A stretch of 64,000 nucleotides of DNA. Source: Saprospiraceae bacterium (lineage in GTDB: Bacteria; Bacteroidota; Bacteroidia; Chitinophagales; Saprospiraceae). The stretch is taken from the NCBI GenBank assembly GCA_029251525.1, contig JAQXDE010000057.1, positions 1 through 64,000 of the forward strand. The letters are read 5' to 3'. Positions 16,219-26,749 of the stretch are shown piece by piece. The notes under the pieces are model-generated. The model was not told where the DNA came from. It made no database searches and saw only the letters and a list, made by a program, of their open reading frames with translations. Position 1 is the stretch's first letter. Each line of letters starts with the position of its first letter. Made by a program: the position numbers and the translations under genes.

Positions 16219-17389
16219 AACTTTTCTCAAGTGCCACAGAAAATGTTTCAATATATTTTTGCGTTATCTTGAAATCATCAAATTCTTCTATTCTTTCATA
16301 TCCTTTTCGAATAAATTCATTGCACAAATCTTTATTTTCTAATAATAAATTTATCGACTCCTTCAATAATTCAACTTCCCCCACAGGATATAGAATACCA
16401 TAAGTTCCTTTTTCAATTTTGTTCTTCAACGAAATATTTAAGTCCGATGTAGGATAAAGAATTTCCCTTGGGCCTGAGATACAATCTGATGAAATTACAG
16501 GCGTTCCACAAACCATAGACTCAATTATAATATTAGGCAAACCTTCTGTCTCACTTGACAAAACATAAATATCTGCACGTGAAAGATATTGATATGGATT
16601 ATCTCTATAACCTAAAAAATGCACAGCTTTCTCTAAATCTAATGCTTTGGTGATTTTTTTCAATGCCATTTCTTCCTCTCCATTTCCAATAAAAATTAAT
16701 TCTACATTATCATTTTCTAATTGACTTAACGCTTGAATTACATCTCCAAATTTTTTCAACCCTACCCATCGACCAACACAAATTATATACTTTTTATCTG
16801 GAGAAAAGATAAAATCAATTGGTATTTCATTCGACATTTTTCTGATCTTCTCAAGATTGTGAGGATTGTAAATTCTCAAATGATTTGGATGATTTTTTAA
16901 ATCTAAATATTCATTTACTTCATTTTTCATCACATCACAAATCGAAATGACTGTGTCCATTTGATACAAAACTTTTCTATAAACCCATTTAATAAACTTT
17001 CTAAGAACCCAAGGTTTATCTTCGAAATTAATGCGAGCATGGATGATTGCTTGTGCATGATGCTTTGAACCAATCATTTTGGCAAATGCATTAATAAAAA
17101 TGGCTCTAGGTAAATGACTCTGAACAATTTTTATATTATTTGCTTCCACATGTTTTTTCAACTTTGGAGCACAAATAAAAAGATAAGGTATTTTCAACAA
17201 CCCTTTTTCAAGTGAGTCAAATTGAGTTAGATAAGTACTCGAAACCTGTTTCGGTAATTCATAAAATTGTTCTTTTTCAATAATGACTAAATCTAAATCC
17301 AGATTCTTCTGCTCAAATTTTTGAAGCAATGTAAGCACCACTTTTTCCGCTCCACCAGATGTAAATGAATTAATAAAAATTGAAATCAT
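16217..17389 (-). CDS. Glycosyltransferase family 4
   Basis: A 390-residue GT-B enzyme. Its N-terminus has the loop SFTSGGAEKVVLTLL. The C-terminal half has ICVGRWVGLKKFGDVIQAL, ELIFIGNGEEEMALKK and the donor site SSETEGLPNIIIESMVCGTP, with both glutamates of the E-x7-E motif intact. The last part, PREIL followed by GILYPVGEVELL, matches the usual GT4 tail. Cytoplasmic, no signal peptide. It is the last gene of the Wza-Wzc-Wzy-Wzx-GT block, 67 bases downstream of the flippase gene, and is probably co-transcribed with it. It adds one sugar of the repeat unit; specificity is unknown. Confidence 0.92.
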   Translation of the reverse strand: MISIFINSFTSGGAEKVVLTLLQKFEQKNLDLDLVIIEKEQFYELPKQVSSTYLTQFDSLEKGLLKIPYLFICAPKLKKHVEANNIKIVQSHLPRAIFINAFAKMIGSKHHAQAIIHARINFEDKPWVLRKFIKWVYRKVLYQMDTVISICDVMKNEVNEYLDLKNHPNHLRIYNPHNLEKIRKMSNEIPIDFIFSPDKKYIICVGRWVGLKKFGDVIQALSQLENDNVELIFIGNGEEEMALKKITKALDLEKAVHFLGYRDNPYQYLSRADIYVLSSETEGLPNIIIESMVCGTPVISSDCISGPREILYPTSDLNISLKNKIEKGTYGILYPVGEVELLKESINLLLENKDLCNEFIRKGYERIEEFDDFKITQKYIETFSVALEKS

Positions 17390-17456
17390 ATGAAAGCCGT
17401 TTTATTTGAAATTTCCAGAATACATGAATCAAAAAATTACACTGAACTTTATTAAG

Positions 17457-18821
17457 TTACTTATTCCAAATTCCTTTAATATTTTTAGATAAAATTTTTC
17501 TTACTTGAATGGGTGACAAAATCATCAATGGCAGCATACTAACAATTGTTCCCAATACAATTCCGACTGTCCCAAATTCCATTGTTGTTGCAAAAAAAAT
17601 CGACAAAGGAATATTAATAATACTTGCAAAAATCCAAGCGTACATTTGTAATCTAATTTTTCCAGTCCCATTCATAATAAGGTTAAATAAATTCACCCAA
17701 TTGGTGATCGAGACTGAAATGGCAACAACAATGGAAACAGCCATTGGGATTTCTTTATCACCTAACCATAATTTGTAAAATAAAGGAGAAACCAGTACCA
17801 TAACTGCTGTAATCAGGACTGTTCCTATCCAAATTTTTATCACATTTTTGATTGTATTTTTCATCCAGACTAAATCTCCCTTTCTGTAAGCTTCAACACT
17901 TGCAGACCAAAGTTGATTAGTAAAAATGACAAAGACCAGAAGGAAAATGGACAAGAACTTATAAGCTGCCTCATAGGTAACTACCTCTTTGGGAGAAACA
18001 AATTTTGCAATGAGTATATTATTCGTTTGATGAATAATGATCATTGAAATTTTAATGATAAAAAATTGAAAACCAAGGGAAAACATTTTATCAAAATAAT
18101 GCCGCTTGACATAACTCAGCGAGGGTTTGTACTTTTTTAAGTTCTTATTAAAATAAAAATAGTACAATGCTATTGCCAGGGGGATAAATGCAAAAGTGAA
18201 AGTTTTTGCTGCACCATAAAGTATCAACGATTCCTCAGTTGTGTACATCAGAATGATAATAAGGAAAAGGAAAGATAGCTTAACAATCAGGTCAAACAAA
18301 TTTACAATTCCTGTTTGTTGTAGCGCATAAAATATTTGATGAATCATGGCACCGATAAAATTAATGGCAAAAGCACCAAACATCATAACTGCTAGAATCA
18401 TTATTTGTCGATCTAAAGTTGAATCTACTCCCAACCATTCTGCCCAAGGAATAATAAAACTAAAACCAATAGCAATTATTGCAATTCCTGAAAAAATACT
18501 TCCTAAAGCAAAGTAAGCAGTGCTAACAAATCCTTTTGCAGCCTCATCATTTTTATCTGCCATTGCTTCTCCAAGTCGATTTCGTAATCCATTTCCAATT
18601 CCAATGTCAAATTCTGAAAACCAATCAACCATCGAGATCATTACAAGGAAAATCCCAAATTTTTCCTCTCCAAGATAACTTAGAGAAATTGGAAAATAGG
18701 CAAACCCAACTAGTATACCTAGTGCCTTATAGAACATCGATTGCAAAATATTTCTCTTTGCCTTTATAGTTCGCTCATGTCCTTCACCCATAACTTTATT
18801 CCACACCTCTTTGATACTCAT
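17457..18821 (-). CDS. Polysaccharide flippase (Wzx/PST family)
   Basis: A 454-residue integral membrane protein with about 12-14 hydrophobic helices spread along its whole length. The N-terminus carries the family pattern ILQSMFYKALGILVGFAYFP and YLGEEKFGIFLVMISM, followed by a charged loop EFDIGIGNGLRNRLGEAMA typical of MOP-superfamily exporters. It flips the lipid-linked oligosaccharide from the inner to the outer leaflet of the cytoplasmic membrane. Its start codon overlaps the end of the polymerase gene by 4 bases (ATGA type), so the two are translationally coupled. The position between polymerase and GT4 supports the Wzx role. Confidence 0.88.
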   Translation of the reverse strand: MSIKEVWNKVMGEGHERTIKAKRNILQSMFYKALGILVGFAYFPISLSYLGEEKFGIFLVMISMVDWFSEFDIGIGNGLRNRLGEAMADKNDEAAKGFVSTAYFALGSIFSGIAIIAIGFSFIIPWAEWLGVDSTLDRQIMILAVMMFGAFAINFIGAMIHQIFYALQQTGIVNLFDLIVKLSFLFLIIILMYTTEESLILYGAAKTFTFAFIPLAIALYYFYFNKNLKKYKPSLSYVKRHYFDKMFSLGFQFFIIKISMIIIHQTNNILIAKFVSPKEVVTYEAAYKFLSIFLLVFVIFTNQLWSASVEAYRKGDLVWMKNTIKNVIKIWIGTVLITAVMVLVSPLFYKLWLGDKEIPMAVSIVVAISVSITNWVNLFNLIMNGTGKIRLQMYAWIFASIINIPLSIFFATTMEFGTVGIVLGTIVSMLPLMILSPIQVRKILSKNIKGIWNK

Positions 18822-20236
18822 GCTAAGTGTTTAAGTTGTTGGATAAATTCCTCATGCTTAAGGTGAACGTCATCTTGTTTCTCTAAACCATAATATCGAG
18901 CCCCCAAACCAAAACCTAGAAAAATAGCAAAGAGAATTCCTAGATATTCTGAAAAGAGAAGAGTGTTAGTCATATTTGCTATACCAAACACAAAGGCCAA
19001 TACAAAGGTGATTGAGAAAATGGGCTTAGATGTTTTAATATATAATTTGGCAAAATAAATAATTGTAGAAATTATAAAAAGAGTAAAGAACAAAAATGCT
19101 GGAATGCCGTAATAAAACATTGCTGACAAATAACCACTATGAATTCCTCCCGCAGCCCCAGTCGCTCTTTCCCTCATTCGAGTAATATGCAGCATACTGT
19201 AATAATAAGTTTCATTATCATGATTACCATAACCAAGAATAGGTCTATCACCTATATTATCAAAAACCATATCATAATATCCAAATCTACTATCTACCGT
19301 TTCAGTAACCCTTTCTTTGACCAAGGTAGAATTCAAAATCTCTCTTTGGAAAACTAAAAATATTACTAATAAAACTGATAAACCAGTCATACCAGCGAGT
19401 AGTAATTTGTCCATTTGAGGTTTGGCTAATACAACAAAATAAATTACCAAAACCAAAAAAAATAACAACCAACTCATTCTATGAAAAGTTAAAAATATTC
19501 CTACCGAATATAAACATACCAAACTTAATTTCTTGTATCCGTCCTCATATTTGGTTAATACCCAAGCACTTGCAATAATTAAATAATAGGAACTAAAATA
19601 TTCTGCATTAAAAAGTCCATTGACTCGATAGACATCCCCAAAAGCAATCCGAACATCACCTGTTCGCGCAAACATTGGATCAATTCCAATCTGAATAAAA
19701 CTGATTAAACAGGTTACAACCGCTCCTACCAAAATAGTTTTTCCAATGATTTCAATTAATTCAGGAGAAAAAAGAACACGTATTGAAAAAATGATAACCA
19801 AGGCATTAATTACGTGTAAAGATTTGATAATCATTTCTGGAAATAGTACTGAACCAGAATTGTAACCTAGAGATGTGATTTTAAATAATGCATAACAAAT
19901 TAAAATAATTATAAACCAGGGTATCTTCCAGAAAAATTTAAACTCAAAGGGCTCTTTTGAAAAATAAAATTGCCTGACTAAAAAAAAAGAAAACATAAAA
20001 AATAAAAATCTATCAGGCTGTATTTCAAAAAAAGAAACTCCTGGAATAGCAAAAGTAAGCAAGTCATTTAAATTACCAGTCATTAAATAAAAGCACAATA
20101 CCATGGTTTCAAACTTATGTTTGACTTCACTCTTGTACACCCAATATGCACTCAACATGAGAACAAATAAAAAGTATAAATACACAAATGGCATACCCAC
20201 TACCTGACCATCTACAACTTTTAATGCGGTATACAT
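18818..20236 (-). CDS. O-antigen ligase/polymerase family protein (Wzy-like)
   Basis: A 472-residue membrane protein with about 11-12 helices. A large periplasmic loop lies between about residues 300 and 370 and holds RFGYYDMVFDNIGDRPILGY and GGIHSGYLSAMFYYG, the conserved H-x3-L/G region of the Wzy_C family. It would polymerise the flipped repeat units at the outer face of the inner membrane. It overlaps the Wzc stop by 1 base and the flippase start by 4 bases, so the three genes form one coupled unit. The family cannot be split into ligase and polymerase from sequence alone; its place beside Wzx, Wzc and Wza favours polymerase. Confidence 0.85.
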   Translation of the reverse strand: MYTALKVVDGQVVGMPFVYLYFLFVLMLSAYWVYKSEVKHKFETMVLCFYLMTGNLNDLLTFAIPGVSFFEIQPDRFLFFMFSFFLVRQFYFSKEPFEFKFFWKIPWFIIILICYALFKITSLGYNSGSVLFPEMIIKSLHVINALVIIFSIRVLFSPELIEIIGKTILVGAVVTCLISFIQIGIDPMFARTGDVRIAFGDVYRVNGLFNAEYFSSYYLIIASAWVLTKYEDGYKKLSLVCLYSVGIFLTFHRMSWLLFFLVLVIYFVVLAKPQMDKLLLAGMTGLSVLLVIFLVFQREILNSTLVKERVTETVDSRFGYYDMVFDNIGDRPILGYGNHDNETYYYSMLHITRMRERATGAAGGIHSGYLSAMFYYGIPAFLFFTLFIISTIIYFAKLYIKTSKPIFSITFVLAFVFGIANMTNTLLFSEYLGILFAIFLGFGLGARYYGLEKQDDVHLKHEEFIQQLKHLA

Positions 20237-22737
20237 TAATTTCCTTTTTTTGGTTGGACTAGATCAGGAGCTAGTCTTTTTGGCCAGCTCGTGTAAATAG
20301 GTGACCGTTGTTTAACTTTATCACTTTCGGGTGCCGGAGTATAAGAATAGCCTTTTTTAGTATTATTATTTTTCTCATCATTAAAAATCAAAAATGTATT
20401 TTCCAGTTTTCCTCGATTGATTAAGTCTTCTAAATCTTCTATGTACAAAAATTTCGACACTTTTCTTCTTATTGTAAATAGATGTATATCGATATATTTT
20501 GAAATTAATAAATAATCAGAAACTAAGCCTACTGGTGAAGAATCAATAATAACAAAATCAAAATCATTTTTGACCTTTTGAATTAATACTTCTAATTTTA
20601 CGTTACCCAATAATTTATGGGGGTTGGACCGCTCGGAGAAAGTTGGAATTATACTTAAATTTGAAATACTAGAATATCTATGAATTACCTTTTCTGGATT
20701 ATTTTCATTGTTGGTCAAATATTCAGACAACTCCATCCCTTGATACTTATCTGTTTTCTGCCACAGATTAGGATTCCGAAAATTCATATCAATTAGGGCT
20801 ACTTTTTTCCCTTCCATCGCCAAACTCATAGCCAAACAAGTAGCACAAAAAGTTTTTCCCTCACTTGAAACGGTTGAGGTTATACCTATTACGTTTTTAG
20901 AAGGGTCAGCTATAAGAAATTGCAGATTAGCACCTAAATCCCTAAAAGATTCTTTTACTTGCCATTGTTCAGCAAATTGTGTAGACAAATTGAGTGCTCT
21001 ATTGGAGTGAAAAATACTCGCTATAATTGGAATATTTGACAGCCCTTCCAGGAGTTTTATATCATCAATAGTGTTATTTAAGGAATTTGAAAAAACTAAC
21101 CAAGCCAATGGTACCATAACTCCTATGATTCCCCCCAATAACATAATTAACATCTTTTGAGGAGCTATAGGTCCAGTCCCCATTCTTCGAGGTTCGTCTA
21201 GAACTTTTACATCAGGGGTATTTTCGGCCCGAGCAATAGTATTTTTGGCAAGTTCTTGACTAAGGTAATTGTAGAAGTTTCCGTTTATAGTTGCTTTACG
21301 TTCAAAGTTAAGTAACTTTTTTTCATTGGCAGGTAATTCATTTAACGCCAGTTCTAATTTCTCTATTCTTTGGGTCTTTTCAGCAAGTGCAATATCTGAA
21401 AAACGCATTAAGTTTCTGACAATCTCCTTAAGTGAACTAGCTGTGTTATCTATACGCTTGAGTAATAATTTCAAGTCCATACTCTTTGTACCCTTTGTAA
21501 AAGACAATTTTGTTTTTTCTTCGTTAAGTTTTTTTAATAACATTAAATTTTCATTCAAAATCGGATCATCAATGCCGACTGCAGATGGTGAAACTGCTTT
21601 TTCAATACCATCGTTTATGGTTATATAACTTAATAAAGAAGTATAGTATTTTTGATTTAAGATGATCTTACTTTTTTCAGTTTCTAATTTTTGTAACTGG
21701 TCCAACGCCAGAGTACCCGATCTGGAAAGATCTACTGAATTTGTTCCTCGTTTGAAATTTTCCAAATTTCTTTCTGCAGCATCTAATGTTGTTTTTATAC
21801 TATCCAGCTGTAATTGTAAGAAACCTTCTTTTGTCGAAGCAATGGCTGAACGTTCATTAAATTTGTTTTGAATAAAGTTTTCATTTAACTTTTTCAAAAA
21901 CTTAATCTCTTTTGAAACAGTTGATCCTTCCGTTTGAATTGTCAAAATACTTGCTTGGATATCTGTCTGTTGGACGTCCATCTTACCAATAAAACTATTT
22001 GTCAACCCAGTAATACTATTCATTCGAAAAAATAAACTAAGACCTCTAAATTCATCCATCACCACCTCATAATCAGGTTTTTCCAGACTAAAGTCAAAAT
22101 AATCATGCTTCACTTGCTCTCCAAAACGACACTTTCTTGTAAGTTCAAGTTTCGACGTCATCTCTCGATTTGTTTTAGTCGCTGGATTTGAAACAGAAAA
22201 CTCATCAGTATCAACCTTTAGTATGTATTCTTCGTCGTTTAATATAACTACTTGAAAAAACGATCCAAACATTTGTGGAGTCTCTTCTGTTACTTTAACT
22301 TCGAATGGAAAATATCCATAGTATTCTTGCTTTTTATACCAATTTCCTGAGAAATAAGACACATCAAAATCTAAATCTTTTAAAGTCTTATTGACCAAAC
22401 TAAAAGATTTGATAATTCCCATCTCATTATATAAATTTTTCTCCATACCAATCAAACCTACTCCACCATCTACATATTTACTAGTACTACCCAGCAACCT
22501 GCTTTTTCCATTTGAATCAATCAAAAGAGAAGTTTGAACTAAGTATGTTGGCGTTGTAGTTTTGAGATATGCGTATGCTCCACCAAGACATAACAAAATA
22601 CTTGTTACAAAAAGCAACTTGTTTTTGAAAATCCTACGAAATAAAATTTTTAAATTTACCTCCGTATTAGTATTTTTATTCAGTGAATTATGACTACTCA
22701 TGTGTTGTTGTTTTTTGACTTTATTGTTCAATCCCAT
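20236..22737 (-). CDS. Wzc-like polysaccharide co-polymerase and tyrosine autokinase
   Basis: An 833-residue protein. The first membrane helix is at about 43-60 (LLFVTSILLCLGGAYAYL). A Wzz-type periplasmic region follows with coiled coil at about 300-510 (LQLQLDSIKTTLDAAERNL). The second helix is at about 545-570, then a cytoplasmic BY-kinase domain. Its Walker A reads STVSSEGKTF (EGKT 626-629), with SS where PG is usual. Walker A' is ALIDMNFRNPN (D650) and Walker B is FVIIDSSP (D732). The C-terminal tail has only three spread tyrosines (about 797, 799, 815) where a tyrosine-rich cluster is usual. It controls chain length and export with Wza, 8 bases downstream of that gene. Confidence 0.92.
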   Translation of the reverse strand: MGLNNKVKKQQHMSSHNSLNKNTNTEVNLKILFRRIFKNKLLFVTSILLCLGGAYAYLKTTTPTYLVQTSLLIDSNGKSRLLGSTSKYVDGGVGLIGMEKNLYNEMGIIKSFSLVNKTLKDLDFDVSYFSGNWYKKQEYYGYFPFEVKVTEETPQMFGSFFQVVILNDEEYILKVDTDEFSVSNPATKTNREMTSKLELTRKCRFGEQVKHDYFDFSLEKPDYEVVMDEFRGLSLFFRMNSITGLTNSFIGKMDVQQTDIQASILTIQTEGSTVSKEIKFLKKLNENFIQNKFNERSAIASTKEGFLQLQLDSIKTTLDAAERNLENFKRGTNSVDLSRSGTLALDQLQKLETEKSKIILNQKYYTSLLSYITINDGIEKAVSPSAVGIDDPILNENLMLLKKLNEEKTKLSFTKGTKSMDLKLLLKRIDNTASSLKEIVRNLMRFSDIALAEKTQRIEKLELALNELPANEKKLLNFERKATINGNFYNYLSQELAKNTIARAENTPDVKVLDEPRRMGTGPIAPQKMLIMLLGGIIGVMVPLAWLVFSNSLNNTIDDIKLLEGLSNIPIIASIFHSNRALNLSTQFAEQWQVKESFRDLGANLQFLIADPSKNVIGITSTVSSEGKTFCATCLAMSLAMEGKKVALIDMNFRNPNLWQKTDKYQGMELSEYLTNNENNPEKVIHRYSSISNLSIIPTFSERSNPHKLLGNVKLEVLIQKVKNDFDFVIIDSSPVGLVSDYLLISKYIDIHLFTIRRKVSKFLYIEDLEDLINRGKLENTFLIFNDEKNNNTKKGYSYTPAPESDKVKQRSPIYTSWPKRLAPDLVQPKKGN

Positions 22738-22745
22738 CGAACTAT

Positions 22746-23567
22746 CTAGCGGAAAAGACTTAAGATTACTACCCCAGCAGAAATTGCTGAAATCACAACT
22801 CCAGCGACTCTTGAGCTACGATCTCTAGATTTAAATTTTGTTGGTTCGATATAAATCACATCATATGGTTGTATATAATAATATTGGGAACTAATAAATG
22901 CTGATTTTGTCAAATCCAAGTATACTGTTTCAGATCCATTTTGGGTTAATCTAATCAGTTTCACTTTTTTCCTATTCCCAAAATCAGTAATATCCCCCGC
23001 CATACTGATTGCATCTAACAACGTATTTTTTTCATTATACAAATAATGTACACCTGGGGTATTGACTTCCCCAAAAACAGTAAACCTCATATTTGCCAAT
23101 TTCACAGATGTTGAGACCAATTTAAGGTGAGGTTTGTAAGCTTCATCCAATTGTTTTTTTACACCAGAAATCGTCATTGAGCTAACTTTGACATTCCCTA
23201 TTAAGGGAAGTATAATTTCCCCTTGTTCATCTACTGTATAACTGTTAAAATAAAGAGAAGGTGGATCATAATTAATTTCTCGGCTAAATGTATTCCCCCC
23301 TGAAAATTCTCGATTGAGGTATTCCTCAGTACTTCCATCAAAGGCATTGACCTTTATCATGAGTTGATCAAAAGATTGAATTTTATAAGCCTCATAATCA
23401 TGAAGCTCATCATACACGACTGAATTGAAGGCACCTTTAGGGTTTTTAATTTCTCTATCATCTCCGTTTAAAGAAACAAGCTCAGAATGCTTGATGCAAG
23501 ATGCAAAGAAAACACCCGACACCACTATAATCAAAATCAGCTTTGTACAAGAAAAAAGTTTTTCCAT
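22746..23567 (-). CDS. Wza-like polysaccharide export lipoprotein
   Basis: A 273-residue protein using the ATG at 23567 (MEKLFSC). A longer frame from 23597 only adds ten residues ahead of the signal peptide. The signal peptide ends in the lipobox FASC (Cys24), so the protein is lipidated in the outer membrane. The Poly_export domain follows (YEAYKIQSFDQLMIKVNAF, GEIILPLIGNVKVSSMTI), then an SLBB-type beta-grasp repeat (MRFTVFGEVNTPGVHYL, DAISMAGDITDFGNRKKVKL). It ends in a hydrophobic stretch (VAGVVISAISAGVVILSLF) that may span the outer membrane as in Wza. It is the first gene of the EPS operon and forms the exit pore. Confidence 0.92.
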   Translation of the reverse strand: MEKLFSCTKLILIIVVSGVFFASCIKHSELVSLNGDDREIKNPKGAFNSVVYDELHDYEAYKIQSFDQLMIKVNAFDGSTEEYLNREFSGGNTFSREINYDPPSLYFNSYTVDEQGEIILPLIGNVKVSSMTISGVKKQLDEAYKPHLKLVSTSVKLANMRFTVFGEVNTPGVHYLYNEKNTLLDAISMAGDITDFGNRKKVKLIRLTQNGSETVYLDLTKSAFISSQYYYIQPYDVIYIEPTKFKSRDRSSRVAGVVISAISAGVVILSLFR

Positions 23568-24697
23568 ATTTTTTATTATAAAAAAATTATAAATCAATCC
23601 ATCATTAAAAACATCTAGAAAGATATTTTTATTATGACCATTTTTAATTAAAGTATTTAAGATGATAACACTTTCAAAAAAATGTATTTGTCACCTTAAT
23701 AATCTAAAATACAACTTCAGCCAAATTATTTTTTTTACGAAAAAAAATTGATTGAGGTTCGAATTTTACAATTCTTTGTAATAATTGCCTTCTAAACTTT
23801 AGGAATATTAAGATCTTAATGAAAATCTTGTAAGATTAAACCAACGGGGAATTGACTTTATTTGGGATAAAACGGACTATAAATTCTAACAGAAACTTTT
23901 TTTCGCTTAAAACTAAATGTGAGATAAGTCGAAACAGAGTCTATGATTACCTAAAAAAAAATCAGAAGATATAAAGATAGTCCATTTTTCAATAAAAAAG
24001 AACTTAATTTACCTAATATTTCATCATAAAAGACACAACTCTGTTTTATCTATGGATTAGGTATTTATCAAAAACACACTACAAAAAACATTATTATTTA
24101 TATTTCCATAAAAAATATAAATTTACCCTAATCTTCGTCAAGGATGTACATGTTTTTATACCTATTTTTTAAAAGCAACCAACACTATTAAAATTATTCA
24201 CTCGACATAAAATAACTAACTTTTTATCTTAAGTTACATTTGCTGTTTTCGGTGGATGAAAGTGATAAAATTATTACTTATTCGAAACCAATTTATACAG
24301 TTATTTGCCTTATTATTTTAAACATTCAACAACAAAAAAGATTAATATTTTTTAAGTATTTTGAAAAACATTATAAATAATTCGTAATTCAACCTTACTA
24401 CATTATTTATCCCCAGATCAATAATTTTTTTTCCTATTTTTCAGAGGCTTAACAAATTTCATCTTTTCCTAAAAACATCTTTCATTATTATTGTTTTGCT
24501 TATCTAAAACATCTTCCTTTTTAGCTTCTCTCTTGAAAATATTCTAATTAAAGAACTGTGCATACATTTCCTTATGATTTAATTGACTTCCTTGCTTACA
24601 GAATTAACAAGATATAAGTATGAAATTACTTTATTAAATTCTCTCCAAAACATTTCAAAACTTTAGAGGCCATACATATCAGAATAAATCATCATTC
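23568..24697. other. 1.1-kb non-coding leader upstream of the EPS operon
   Basis: This is the longest gene-free stretch of the window, between the acetyl-CoA synthetase stop and the Wza start. It is very AT-rich and full of stops on both strands. It must hold the EPS operon promoter on the minus strand. An A/T-only 9-bp stem (24097-24105 with 24113-24121, loop CCATAAA) is the clearest structure. I find no riboswitch, small gene or GC-containing terminator, and no unambiguous TAnnTTTG box. Confidence 0.5.
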
Positions 24698-26605
24698 CTA
24701 TTTTCTCATTAAAGAACCTTTCATCACTTCTTTTACCACATCAGGATTTAACAATGTACTTACATCTCCTAAATTGGACGTTTCACCAGAAGCAATTTTC
24801 CTCAAAATTCTCCTCATGATTTTTCCTGAGCGAGTTTTTGGTAAACCGGAAACAATTTGAATCTTATCAGGTTTTGCAATTGGACCAATTTCCTTGGTAA
24901 CAACATTGAGTACCTCTTTTCTAAATATATCCTCATTTTTTACCGATCCATTAACAATCACATAAGCATAAATTCCTTGCCCTTTAATATCATGTGGATA
25001 ACCGACAACAGCAGATTCAATAACATTTTCATGTTCATTGATGGCATTCTCTACTTCAGCAGTTCCCATTCGATGACCAGATACATTTATAACATCATCT
25101 ACACGTCCGATAATTCGATACATTCCTTTTTTGTCTCGACGTGCACCGTCACCCGTGAAATACATATTTTCAAAAGCCGAAAAATAAACTTGACGACATC
25201 GTTCGTGGTCTCCGTATGTTGTTCGAATCATTGAAGGCCATGGATATTTGATACATAATAAACCTTCTTTTCCATTACCCTTAATTTCTTTTCCTTCAGC
25301 AGTCATCAAACACATTTGAATACCTGGTAAAGGATAACCTGCGTAGGTTGGTTTTTGCGGAGATATATCCCCCAAACCAGAAATCATAATTCCACCTGTT
25401 TCAGTTTGCCACCAAGTGTCTACAATAGGTAATTCATCTTTTCCAATTTCTTTTTTGTACCAATTCCATGCTTCTTCATTGATTGGCTCGCCAACAGTCC
25501 CGAGCACTTTTAAAGAACTCAGATCATAGTGACTCGGCCAATGATCACCCTTTGCCATCAATGCTCGAATCGCAGTTGGAGCAGTATAAAATTGATTGAC
25601 TTTATGTTTTTCACAAATATGCCAAAACCTTCCTGCATCTGGAAACGTTGGAACTCCTTCAAACATCATCGTCGTTGCGCCTGTCAAAAGTGGACCATAA
25701 ATTATATATGAATGCCCCGTTATCCAACCGATATCTGCTGTACACCAGTACACATCTCCTGCTTGATATTGGAAAACATTTCGGAATGAATAGGACGTGT
25801 AAACCATGTAGCCACCACAAGTATGGACCACTCCTTTTGGTTTACCTGTCGACCCTGAAGTATATAAAATAAATAGTACATCCTCCGAATCCATTTGAGC
25901 AGGCTTGCAAGTTTTTCGTTTGCCTACGATTGCATCGTGCCACCATATATCACGGCCTTTTTTCATTTTAGTTTTGCCACCTGTATTCTGATGAACGATA
26001 ACTGTTTCTATACTTTTACATCCCATTTTCAAGGCATCATCGACTACTTGTTTAACAGGAATATTTTTAGTTCCTCTATTATTATAATCAGAACAGATCA
26101 CCATCTTGCAAGAAGAATCTTTAATTCGATCAGCCAATGCATTCGCTGAAAAACCTGCAAAGACTACCGAGTGAATTGCTCCAATTCTTGCACAAGCCAA
26201 TACTGCAATCGTCAACTCCGCTACCATCGGCATATAAAAACAAACTCGATCCCCTTTTTTTATTCCACTTGCTTTCAACATATTTGCACAGCGACAAACC
26301 TCTGTATATAATTCGAGGTAGGTATAAGTTTTAAAAGGTTGACTTGGGTCATTGGGTTCCCAAATAAGTGCTGTTTCATCCCCTCGTTCCTCCAAATGTC
26401 GATCAAGGCAATTTACTGTGATATTCATTTTACCATCAACAAACCATTTTACATCAGGTGTTTTAAAATCAGATTCTAGTACCTTTTTCCAAGGCTTTAT
26501 CCAAGTAAAGGTCTTGGCTTGCTTTGCCCAAAACCTTTCAGGATTTTTTACACTTTCCTCATATTTTTTTTGATATTCTTTATAAGTCTTAATTTGATGA
26601 GTCAT
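24698..26605 (-). CDS. acs: Acetyl-CoA synthetase (AMP-forming)
   Basis: A 635-residue enzyme converting acetate, ATP and CoA to acetyl-CoA. The full family pattern is present: the N-terminal cap (WIKPWKKVLESDFKTPDVKW), the P-loop-like YTSGSTGKPKGVVHT (248-262), VGEPINEEAW, DTWWQTETGG for acetate and AMP binding, and YFTGDGARRDKKG. PKTRSGKIMRRILRKI carries the lysine (K595) that protein acetylases modify in other Acs enzymes. Length is close to normal. It follows the symporter gene by 144 bases in the same direction, giving an uptake-and-activation module for acetate. Control by acetylation is known for the family; no regulator gene is seen nearby. Confidence 0.97.
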   Translation of the reverse strand: MTHQIKTYKEYQKKYEESVKNPERFWAKQAKTFTWIKPWKKVLESDFKTPDVKWFVDGKMNITVNCLDRHLEERGDETALIWEPNDPSQPFKTYTYLELYTEVCRCANMLKASGIKKGDRVCFYMPMVAELTIAVLACARIGAIHSVVFAGFSANALADRIKDSSCKMVICSDYNNRGTKNIPVKQVVDDALKMGCKSIETVIVHQNTGGKTKMKKGRDIWWHDAIVGKRKTCKPAQMDSEDVLFILYTSGSTGKPKGVVHTCGGYMVYTSYSFRNVFQYQAGDVYWCTADIGWITGHSYIIYGPLLTGATTMMFEGVPTFPDAGRFWHICEKHKVNQFYTAPTAIRALMAKGDHWPSHYDLSSLKVLGTVGEPINEEAWNWYKKEIGKDELPIVDTWWQTETGGIMISGLGDISPQKPTYAGYPLPGIQMCLMTAEGKEIKGNGKEGLLCIKYPWPSMIRTTYGDHERCRQVYFSAFENMYFTGDGARRDKKGMYRIIGRVDDVINVSGHRMGTAEVENAINEHENVIESAVVGYPHDIKGQGIYAYVIVNGSVKNEDIFRKEVLNVVTKEIGPIAKPDKIQIVSGLPKTRSGKIMRRILRKIASGETSNLGDVSTLLNPDVVKEVMKGSLMRK

Positions 26606-26749
26606 CTTACACTTGATTTTTTAATTAAAAAATAGAAAGGAAATTTATTTTACCACTATTTAAAAATGAGCTTACAATAATAATATAATGGAATTCAACA
26701 TTTTAATTTTTTTAAACAAGAATCTCAATTATATTATTCTGCAATAAAA

